From assembly GCA_036521995.1 (NCBI GenBank), contig DATDGR010000349.1, positions 1 through 31,439 of the forward strand: a stretch of DNA of 31,439 nucleotides, read 5' to 3'. This DNA comes from Gp13-AA77 sp036521995. Lineage in GTDB: Bacteria; Acidobacteriota; Terriglobia; UBA7540. Positions within the stretch are counted from its first letter, which is position 1; each line of letters begins with the position of its first letter. A model generated the notes under the pieces. The model searched no databases. It had not been told where the DNA came from and was given only the letters and a program-made list of their open reading frames with translations. Of this stretch, positions 17,501-24,127 are shown piece by piece. The position numbers and the translations under genes are program-made.

Positions 17501-17757
17501 CACCTCCGTACACCTTTGGCGACGCGGGGCGCAACATTATTCGGGGCCCGGGCTTTGCTTCCTTCGATTTGGCGCTCGTGCGGCGCTTTGCCATTAACGA
17601 GAGATGGAAGCTCACCTTCGAAGCCCAGGCCTTTAACCTGTTCAACCGGGCCAATTTCAATTTGCCTCAGGGCTATCTCGACCAACCGACCTTCGGCGAG
17701 ATTTTGTCCGCGCAAGCGCCGAGGCAGATTCAATTCGCGGTACGGCTCAGTTTTTGA
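14557..17757 (+). CDS. Oar-like TonB-dependent outer-membrane receptor with carboxypeptidase regulatory-like domain
   Basis: This 1066-residue outer-membrane protein has a hydrophobic export segment at about residues 25-45 ending STAAQ. A CarboxypepD_reg-like beta domain follows at about 48-130 (ILGYVYDPSGASIAKAQITV, then DASGAYSIAQLPPARYTV). A plug-like region covers about 150-290, with LDGVDNNDPYVNRYG and EYGRSGAGQVNVITRQGTND as the best anchors. The remainder is beta-barrel-like and ends in RQIQFAVRLSF, the terminal Phe being usual for Gram-negative barrels. This is the Oar-like class that is greatly expanded in Acidobacteriota. Such receptors take up or display large substrates with energy from TonB-ExbBD, none of which is in this window. 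The gene is preceded by GGGGAG and sits 26 bases after the secreted protein gene. Confidence 0.92.
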   Translation: MSRIDRRNDCGSVPPTVFRQVSKALRFAALLFLVVLGTVASTAAQVSSGSILGYVYDPSGASIAKAQITVSDAGRSLVRKTMTDASGAYSIAQLPPARYTVSASAPGFVAVTQPGVTIAVNAEIRTDFHLPIAGVKKTVAVTAVVVPVQAESSELGTVVNQQQIASVPLSRRDFLQLALLAPGVAPPVQNSELSSYGAFSMSADGGREEYNNYLLDGVDNNDPYVNRYGVEPPVDSIQEFKVATNSYSAEYGRSGAGQVNVITRQGTNDFHGSLYEYVRNRIFDARNFFDPAQSPELARNQFGFAVGGPILRDKAYFFGSTDFLRDREGLSQLASVPTPQERQGNLSALGVPLVDPFTGKPFAGNVIPSNLISPVAPSILKMFPLPNLPGLDNNFLASPVQHENDTQGTYRVDYHLTSSDDLTARYSFGTVSLFEPWGGSSNGAPSTNTTPGFGDYVDDHIENSMVQYRRILSPRAVNTVSVAFNRFSRDILPQNYNVDVGQLWGVSWLNVPAAAFGYPAITVAGFSGVGDNYTFPDYRHTNTYEIADSLALDRGSHLLKIGGEVRDLQLNGILYYFSRGELSFSGALSGSGLSDLLLGLPSFGLQSQSTNPITMRSRAYNAYFEDNWRISPKLTLNVGARYEYNSPAVDPTNRMSTLDFANDQVVPVGTNGVSRSGIQSDWNNFAPRVGLAWSPGKSFVVRGGYGIYYDSGMLEVNSAMYFNPPEFNLSVFFPSAAGLLTLENPFPSSTAYTPPASLNVLSPNVVTPYIQQWNLTVERAFASIGTFTLGYAGSAGAHLISGLDLNQPPPGPGDVQTRRPYPQYGDIFLISSDSNSNYNSLQATFNRPMGSHMSLWAAYTWSHSIDDQSAFLNTTPDPNFPQNSYDPSAERGDSSFDMRQRLVVTYVVRLPEQNRWTRNTELHGITTIQSGQPLTPVLGFDNSNTGNTGSQTGSDRPNVVHGWKLPNPTPNEWFDTSAFVTPPPYTFGDAGRNIIRGPGFASFDLALVRRFAINERWKLTFEAQAFNLFNRANFNLPQGYLDQPTFGEILSAQAPRQIQFAVRLSF

Positions 17758-17822
17758 GAAGACGTCGGTGCGAAGAACACGCGCCGAGAGCGGGAGCGAT
17801 CGACAGGGCCGCTTGAGCAAGT

Positions 17823-19754
17823 ATGAAGTCGAGACCCAGCTCGCATGCCGAATTGAGCCCTCCCGCTTCCCGCAAACTAGCCAATCGGCGTGACGCCGGG
17901 AAACCTGTAGCCGGCCGGCCTATACCCGAAAGCTCCCATCGTCTCTCGCCGCTTCGGCTGGCCTTCTTCCTGATAGTGCTCCTCGGATGCCTTTCCTTTC
18001 TTCCCCGCATCAGCGCGAACGAGCGGCTGGTGGAGTCCTTCTGGGGAGCGACGGGCGCCCTGCTCATTTTTTGGTTGGTATTGCGCCACCAAGTCGCTCG
18101 CGCCGGACGCGCCCTGAGCTACAATGTCGTCGTCAGGAAGGTCCATTACGTCCAACTTACGATGCAGTTGTGTGTCTACGCCTACTGGGGGTGGTACTGG
18201 CGCGAGGTGTACCATTTTGCGCCGCTTATCGTTGCACAACTGCTCTTTGCCTACGCCCTGGACATGCTGGTGTGCTGGTGGCGGCAAGACAAGTGGGTGC
18301 TCGGTTTCGGCCCCTTCCCTATTATCCTGAGCACAAACCTGTTCTTGTGGTTCAGGGACGATTGGTTCTTCCTGCAGTTTCTGATGGTGGCCACCGGTGT
18401 GCTCGGCAAGGAGTTCATCAAGTGGAGGCGGGAAGGTCGTCTGACCCACATCTTCAACCCCTCGGCGTTGTCGCTCTTCGTCTTCTCGGTGGCCCTGATC
18501 ACCACAAGAAGTACGGACATCAGCTGGGGAATCGAGATCGCCACCACCCTGCATCGTCCCCCGCACATCTACCTCGAGATCTTCCTTCTGGGTCTTGTCG
18601 TTCAGGCTCTGTTTAGCGTTACCCTCGTCACCCTCTCGGCCGCGGCGGCCCTGTACGCACTGAACCTCGTGTACACCCACTCGACGGGCGTCTATCACTT
18701 CGTCGACTCCAACATCCCGGTCTCAGTTTTCCTGGGCCTGCACCTGCTGGTTACCGACCCGGCGACCTCGCCGCGGTCGAGCTTGGGGAAAGTGCTCTTC
18801 GGAGGCATGTACGGCGCTGGCGTGTTCGCGGCTTACGGGGTCCTGAGTTGGTTCGGGGCTCCGGAGTTCTACGACAAGCTGCTTTGCGTGCCGGCGCTCA
18901 ACCTGGCCGTCCGCGCGCTGGATCGAGCCAGCGAAGCTGCGGCTGCGAGGTTCCGCTCGCTGGAATCAGCCTGGACCTGGAGTCCAAGACGGGCCAATTT
19001 CGCCTATATGGCGCTGTGGATCTTGCTCTTTTCCACCATGATGACCACGGGCTTCCTGAGCAAGGGCAAGGACTTTCCCGGTGGGGACCCGGAGTTCTGG
19101 CGCCAAGCCTGCCAGAAGGGGCGGTGGAAAGCCTGCAAGACCTGGGTGGGCGTCCTGAACGATACCTGCCAGGATGGATCCCCGATTGGCTGCTTCACTG
19201 AGGGGCAGGTGCTGAACGAGGGACGCCTCGTGCCGCGGAACGCGACCGTCGCAGGCGTCAGCCTGGGCCGCGCCTGTGACCTTGGTCTTCGGCAGGCGTG
19301 CTCAAGTCTCATCGCCTTCGCGAAGGGCGACGGCAAGGATGTCTTTCAGCGCGCCTGCGACCGGGACGATGGTGCGAGCTGTTTCATTTTGGGCTCGCTT
19401 TACAGTGGCGGACTTGGTGTTCCGCAGGACGGGGCGCGCGCCTTCACCTTGTTTCAAAGGTCCTGCGACAGCGGATGGTGGCGCGGCTGCGGCCGGCTTG
19501 GACAAAGCTACTTGGTAGGACAAGGAACCACCCCTGACCCCGCTCAGGCGGTCGCCAACTTCGAGAAAGGCTGCCAGGGAGGCAACGCGGCTAGCTGTTT
19601 CGAGGCTTCCAGGCTGTACCACCGCGGGACCGGAACGATGAAGGACGAGGACCTCGCGCTGCAACGGCTCCAGCAGGCGTGCAGTTTGGGCTTGATGTTG
19701 GCCTGCGGGCAGCAAGGTGCTCCTTTAGTCCAGAAGTCCGCAGCGGTGCCCTAG
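17823..19754 (+). CDS. NqrB/RnfD-like membrane protein with C-terminal Hcp-type CX7C (Sel1-like) repeat tail
   Basis: The 643-residue protein has two parts. Residues about 45-400 form ten or more hydrophobic helices. HIFNPSALSLF and TDPATSPRSSLGKVLFG match signature regions of the NqrB/RnfD family, which carries flavin and quinone sites in ion-pumping electron-transport complexes. I see no clear (S/T)GAT flavin-attachment motif, so covalent FMN is doubtful. After a last helix (MALWILLFSTMMTTGF), residues about 420-640 hold seven cysteine pairs, each exactly CX7C: CQKGRWKAC, CQDGSPIGC, CDLGLRQAC, CDRDDGASC, CDSGWWRGC, CQGGNAASC and CSLGLMLAC. That spacing is the hallmark of Helicobacter Hcp-type Sel1 repeats with one disulfide per repeat, so the tail is probably periplasmic. 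None of the other Rnf/Nqr subunits lie nearby. The gene sits between two Oar-like receptors. No strong ribosome site. Confidence 0.85.
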   Translation: MKSRPSSHAELSPPASRKLANRRDAGKPVAGRPIPESSHRLSPLRLAFFLIVLLGCLSFLPRISANERLVESFWGATGALLIFWLVLRHQVARAGRALSYNVVVRKVHYVQLTMQLCVYAYWGWYWREVYHFAPLIVAQLLFAYALDMLVCWWRQDKWVLGFGPFPIILSTNLFLWFRDDWFFLQFLMVATGVLGKEFIKWRREGRLTHIFNPSALSLFVFSVALITTRSTDISWGIEIATTLHRPPHIYLEIFLLGLVVQALFSVTLVTLSAAAALYALNLVYTHSTGVYHFVDSNIPVSVFLGLHLLVTDPATSPRSSLGKVLFGGMYGAGVFAAYGVLSWFGAPEFYDKLLCVPALNLAVRALDRASEAAAARFRSLESAWTWSPRRANFAYMALWILLFSTMMTTGFLSKGKDFPGGDPEFWRQACQKGRWKACKTWVGVLNDTCQDGSPIGCFTEGQVLNEGRLVPRNATVAGVSLGRACDLGLRQACSSLIAFAKGDGKDVFQRACDRDDGASCFILGSLYSGGLGVPQDGARAFTLFQRSCDSGWWRGCGRLGQSYLVGQGTTPDPAQAVANFEKGCQGGNAASCFEASRLYHRGTGTMKDEDLALQRLQQACSLGLMLACGQQGAPLVQKSAAVP

Positions 19755-19873
19755 GACGGGGGGTATGTAGTCGATTGGTTAACATCTTGTTCTAAAATGG
19801 CTGAGACCTGGCTTCTTCTGGCATGGCAAAGAACCCGGACAGTAGAATGGGACGGCAGGTAGGGGAAATCAGT

Positions 19874-22800
19874 ATGGACAAACGGCGCGCACACCGAGGC
19901 GCAGCAGGGGAGAAGTGGGAGTACAAGCTAACTCCTACAACTGACCCATGCTTGGTGTATCCGCCGACTCGCTTAGGCCTCAGGAAGACGGCGGAGGCAC
20001 ATTGCCGAGTGAGAAGGGGCCTGCTTTTCGTCGTGGTGGTGCTCCCGGCATTCGCGCTGAGCCTTTGGGCGATGGTGGGAGGCAGTCTATCCGGAACGAT
20101 TACGGACGCCAGTGGAGCTGCCGTGCCGGGAGCGACGGTTACTGCGATTAACACCGACACCGACGTCCGCCAGATAACAACGACTGACTCCAGGGGCGCT
20201 TATTCGCTTCCCAAACTGCCCGTCGGGTCCTACGCCATACTCGTCGAGGCGTCCGGATTCAAGCCCTATCGGCGCACGGGCGTGGTAGTGGACGCCGACA
20301 GCGCTCAGCTTGTCGACGTGCCCCTTGTTCTCGGCGGGCGAAAGGATACTGTCACGGTCTCGGGCTTGGCCACTCACGTGGAAACTGCCGATACCCAGCT
20401 CGGTGAAGTCATCACAGGTTCCAAAGTAAGCGCTGTTCCTCTGAATGGGCGCAGCTACACCGACCTGCTATCGCTTCAGCCCGGCGTCGCCCCGGTTACT
20501 ACGATTACTTCCACCTCCATCGAGGCTGCGGGCGCCAGTACGTTTTCACCTGCGGGCGATTTGAATCCCGGCACCCTTTCCATCAACGGACAGCGGGAGT
20601 ACGCTAACGGATTCAGGGTGGACGGCGCCGACGCTACCGAACGCTTCACGATGGGGGCCGCCATTATTCCGAATCTCGACTCTATCGCCCAGTTCCGCAT
20701 TCTGACCAGCAATTTCGACGCGCAATATGGCAATTACGGCGGAGGCCAGATCGACGTGGTCACCAAGTCGGGTGGTAACCAGTTTCATGGTGAAGCGTTC
20801 GAATTCCTTCGCAATACCGATTTGGATTCCCGCAACTTCTTCTCCGCCGATCGCGGCGCGTTTGAACAGAACCAGTTCGGCGGCATGATCGGTGGCCCGC
20901 TGGTCCACAACAAGGTCTTCTTCTTCTCGGACTATCAAGGCACGCGCCTAATCGAGGGTGTCGACACGGGCCTCGTACAAGTACCTTCCTTGCAGGACCG
21001 CGCCGGCGACCTGTCGGATCAAGCAGGCACGTTTGGCGCCTGTTCGGACGGCCCCTGCACCGTAAGCGGACCGTACTGGGCCGATCAGCTTTCGCAGAAG
21101 CTCGGCTACACCGTGGCTTCCGGAGAAAACTACTACACGCCAGGCTGCACGACTCCGGCCCAGTGCGTGTTTCCGAATGCGGTCATCCCACAGAGCGCCT
21201 GGTCCGCCCCTTCGCAGCGGCTGCTTCAATACATGCCCCTACCCAACTCCGGCGCTAATTATTTCACCACCTCGGCGGTCGACGAAAGGCTTCGCGATGA
21301 CAAAGGTAGCGTGCGCCTGGACGCCAATACCAGACTGGGCCTGATCTCGTTGTATTACTTTATTGATGACTACTCTCTAAACAATCCGTACCCGGTGCAG
21401 CAGGGGGGCGCAAGTGTTCCGGGTTTCAGCGCGCTCAATCTGGGCCGGGCCCAACTGCTCACCTTCAGCGACACCAAATCCTTTGGTGCCAGGACGGTGA
21501 ATGAGGCCCATTTTTCCTACGTGCGTGACGTCAATCTGTTGGGTGTTCCCGTGGGTGGCGTCGGAACAAGCCTGGCCTCTCAGGGGTTCGTCACGGCGCA
21601 GGGAACTCCGAGCATCATCGCCAATCGGCCGAAGATTGAAGGCATCGAAAACACGATTTTGAACAACTTTACCATGGGCGTGGGCATCACCGGCCTGAAC
21701 CAGTACGACAACACGTTTGAGCTTCTGGATAACCTGGCCCGCGTTGTTGGCCCCCATACCATCAGGCTGGGCGGCGAGTTTATCGACAACCAGGTGAACG
21801 CCTCAAGCTGCGTCCAGTGCAACGGCACCTTTTCCTTCTTTGGCTCAGAAACGGGACTGGACTTCGCAGACTACTTGCTGGGCATTGCGAGCAGCTATAC
21901 CCAAGGAAACGCACAGGCCTTCTATAATCGCAACCGGTATGGAGGTCTCTTCCTGCAGGACAGTTGGCGGGTGAGCCCTCGCGTCACCTTGAACTACGGC
22001 CTTCGCTGGGACGTGATCATGCCCTGGTACGAGAAGTACAACCAGCTCGAAACTCTCTTCCCCGGCGAACAGTCGGTCGTTTTTCCCGGCGCACCCGAAG
22101 GCTTGGTCTATCCCGGGGATCCGGGGGTTGCGCGCAGCCTGGCGCCGACCCGCTGGAACGATCTGGCGCCGCGATTAGGTGTGGCATACTCGCCAGGGGA
22201 GCATAGCGGTCTGCTCGGCCGGTTATTGGGAGGGCCGGAAAAGACCAGCATTCGTGCGGGTTTCGGAGAATTCTATACAGCCATCGAAGGCGTCACTGCA
22301 GGCGTGGTGGCGGGCAATCCGCCTTACGGAATCACTTACGTCAGCCCGGCTCCGCCACTGTATACCAACCCGTTCGTAAACGCCGCCGGCGGATTCGATA
22401 ACGGTCAGCGCTTCCCCATCACTTATCCGCCGCTCAACGCTTCGTCGAGCAATCCGAACCCCAATCTCAATTTCGCCCAGTTCGAGCCGATCTCGGGCTT
22501 GCCCGGTTATTATCCAGGAAACGTCACCCCTTACACCGTGGAGTACAACTTTTCGCTTCAGCGTCAGTTCGGCAAGCGCACTCTGGTGACGGCGAGCTAC
22601 GTCGGCAGCCAGTCGCACCATTTGCTCGTCCTGGTGGAAGCCAACCCGGGTAATCCCGCCCTTTGCCTTAGCGTGAGCCAGCCCAATGAGGTAATGCCGG
22701 GGAGCCCCACCTGCGGGCCTTACGGCGAAAGCGGCGTCTACACGACGCCTTCCGGCCAGGTGATCAACGGCACACGTGCACCCTTCGGCCCGAATTTTGG

Positions 22801-23548
22801 CAGCATCAACTGGATGTCGACCATGGGCAATTCCAATTTCAACGCCCTGGAAATAACGGTGCGTCGCACCGGCACTCACGGTGATTTCCTTGCGGGTTAC
22901 ACCTACAGCAAGTCAATCGACCAGGCATCCAGCGTCTCCGAACAGGTCAATCCTCTCAACTACAACCTCAGCCGCGCTCCTTCGTCCTTTGACTTGACTC
23001 AGAACTTCGTGGTCAGCTACGTCTATCCGCTTCCCGTCGCCCGACTCTTCGGTGCCAGAAATCGGGCAACCGATGGTTGGGTACTCACTGGCATCACCCG
23101 GTTCAGCACGGGCTTTCCGGTCACGCTCACCAATAACAGTGACAACTCACTTCTGGGTACACTGCCGAATGGCATCAGCCCCTATGCGGTGGATGAACCG
23201 AACGTGGTACCGGGGCCGCTCAACCTCAATCAGAACCCGCGCAACAAACAACCGTATTTCAACACGTCGCTGTTTAGCGTGGAACCTCTGGGTGAGCCCG
23301 GAGACGCCGCCCGGCGCTTCTTTTATGGTCCCGGGATAGCGAATTTCAACCTGGCTTTGCTCAAGAACCTACGCCTGGGTGAGTCCCGATCGCTCGAGTT
23401 TCGCTTGGAGGCTTTCAATATTTTTAATCATGCGCAGTTCTTTGGACCCACATCGGTGAATGGCAACATCACCAGTTCAACGTTCGGTCAAGTCGTGAGC
23501 GCCCAGCCTCCCCGACTTGTACAGGCAGGCTTGAAGTTGGTGTTCTAA
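19874..23548 (+). CDS. Oar-like TonB-dependent outer-membrane receptor (second copy)
   Basis: At about 1224 residues it is longer than its upstream paralogue and of the same class. A CarboxypepD_reg-like domain (SLSGTITDASGAAVPGATVT ... SRGAYSLPKLPVGSYAI) comes first. A plug follows, with VPLNGRSYTDLLSLQPGVAP, INGQREYANGFRVDGAD and DAQYGNYGGGQIDVVTKSGG. A large barrel then ends in RLVQAGLKLVF. The start is uncertain. The ATG at 19823 has no ribosome site, and the ATG at 19874 has AGGGGA with good spacing but puts about 45 polar residues ahead of the export helix. A GTG at 20009, preceded by GGAGG, would give a textbook signal peptide (VRRGLLFVVVVLPAFALSLW). I list 19874 but regard 20009 as equally likely. 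The substrate is unknown, and the low similarity outside the plug suggests a different ligand from the first receptor. Confidence 0.92.
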   Translation: MDKRRAHRGAAGEKWEYKLTPTTDPCLVYPPTRLGLRKTAEAHCRVRRGLLFVVVVLPAFALSLWAMVGGSLSGTITDASGAAVPGATVTAINTDTDVRQITTTDSRGAYSLPKLPVGSYAILVEASGFKPYRRTGVVVDADSAQLVDVPLVLGGRKDTVTVSGLATHVETADTQLGEVITGSKVSAVPLNGRSYTDLLSLQPGVAPVTTITSTSIEAAGASTFSPAGDLNPGTLSINGQREYANGFRVDGADATERFTMGAAIIPNLDSIAQFRILTSNFDAQYGNYGGGQIDVVTKSGGNQFHGEAFEFLRNTDLDSRNFFSADRGAFEQNQFGGMIGGPLVHNKVFFFSDYQGTRLIEGVDTGLVQVPSLQDRAGDLSDQAGTFGACSDGPCTVSGPYWADQLSQKLGYTVASGENYYTPGCTTPAQCVFPNAVIPQSAWSAPSQRLLQYMPLPNSGANYFTTSAVDERLRDDKGSVRLDANTRLGLISLYYFIDDYSLNNPYPVQQGGASVPGFSALNLGRAQLLTFSDTKSFGARTVNEAHFSYVRDVNLLGVPVGGVGTSLASQGFVTAQGTPSIIANRPKIEGIENTILNNFTMGVGITGLNQYDNTFELLDNLARVVGPHTIRLGGEFIDNQVNASSCVQCNGTFSFFGSETGLDFADYLLGIASSYTQGNAQAFYNRNRYGGLFLQDSWRVSPRVTLNYGLRWDVIMPWYEKYNQLETLFPGEQSVVFPGAPEGLVYPGDPGVARSLAPTRWNDLAPRLGVAYSPGEHSGLLGRLLGGPEKTSIRAGFGEFYTAIEGVTAGVVAGNPPYGITYVSPAPPLYTNPFVNAAGGFDNGQRFPITYPPLNASSSNPNPNLNFAQFEPISGLPGYYPGNVTPYTVEYNFSLQRQFGKRTLVTASYVGSQSHHLLVLVEANPGNPALCLSVSQPNEVMPGSPTCGPYGESGVYTTPSGQVINGTRAPFGPNFGSINWMSTMGNSNFNALEITVRRTGTHGDFLAGYTYSKSIDQASSVSEQVNPLNYNLSRAPSSFDLTQNFVVSYVYPLPVARLFGARNRATDGWVLTGITRFSTGFPVTLTNNSDNSLLGTLPNGISPYAVDEPNVVPGPLNLNQNPRNKQPYFNTSLFSVEPLGEPGDAARRFFYGPGIANFNLALLKNLRLGESRSLEFRLEAFNIFNHAQFFGPTSVNGNITSSTFGQVVSAQPPRLVQAGLKLVF

Positions 23549-23628
23549 ATTTGGCGCTTGCCGAAAGTGTCCCATGTGCCAGGAAAGCGCCTTTTCAGGA
23601 TCGTCCGGCCTGTTGTAATCTCCATGCC

Positions 23629-24090
23629 ATGCGTGCAGTGGTTCAGAGAGTGACGCGGGCCGAAGTCCGCGTGAAGGACAGCGTAGTGGGCCGTGTCGGC
23701 CCTGGACTCGTGGTCTTGGTGGGGATCGCTAAAGACGACAAGGCGGAGGCAGGGGCTCACCTCGCCGAGAAGATCGTAAACTTGCGCGTTTTTGGCGACG
23801 CTGAGGGCCGTATGGACCGGTCGCTTCTGGATCTGGGGCTCGAGGCCGAAGCCGGCATCCTGTGCGTCTCCCAGTTCACGCTCTACGGCGATTGCCGCAA
23901 AGGCCGGCGGCCGAGTTACGACCGCGCCGCGCCACCGGAAGCGGCCCGGCTGCTGTACGACCGCTTCATCGAACAACTTCGCGGCTTCGGAGTGAAGGTA
24001 GAAACCGGGCAATTTCAGGCGATGATGGAGGTGGAGCTCGTGAACAACGGGCCCGTCACCCTGCTCTTTGATACCGACAAGACCTTTTGA
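23629..24090 (+). CDS. dtd: D-aminoacyl-tRNA deacylase
   Basis: This cytosolic proofreading enzyme hydrolyses D-amino acids (and glycine mischarged on tRNA-Ala) from tRNA. At 153 residues it has the normal length. It opens with MRAVVQRVTRAEVRV, the conserved family start, which fixes the ATG at 23629 over the in-frame one at 23551. The active-site motif SQFTLYGD (catalytic Thr) and the C-terminal NNGPVTLLFDT motif, with the Gly-cisPro pair that confers D-chirality selection, are both present. It lies 80 bases after the second Oar-like receptor with no terminator between, so read-through expression is possible, although a functional link is unlikely. The Shine-Dalgarno sequence is not obvious. 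Confidence 0.97.
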   Translation: MRAVVQRVTRAEVRVKDSVVGRVGPGLVVLVGIAKDDKAEAGAHLAEKIVNLRVFGDAEGRMDRSLLDLGLEAEAGILCVSQFTLYGDCRKGRRPSYDRAAPPEAARLLYDRFIEQLRGFGVKVETGQFQAMMEVELVNNGPVTLLFDTDKTF

Positions 24091-24096
24091 CCTAAA

Positions 24097-24126
24097 CGTG
24101 TGAGCGACCTCTGAAAGTGTCACACG
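24097..24126. other. Hairpin between convergent genes
   Basis: CGTGTGA (24097-24103) pairs perfectly with TCACACG (24120-24126). It fills the 37-base gap between dtd and the convergent permease, where a two-way transcript end would be expected, but no T-run follows on either side. Confidence 0.4.
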
Positions 24127-24127
24127 G

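Noticed and set aside
17877..18698. 273-residue minus-strand frame opposite the NqrB/RnfD-like gene
   Set aside because: Glu/Gln/His-rich composition with no hydrophobic core is the usual antisense of a membrane-protein gene.
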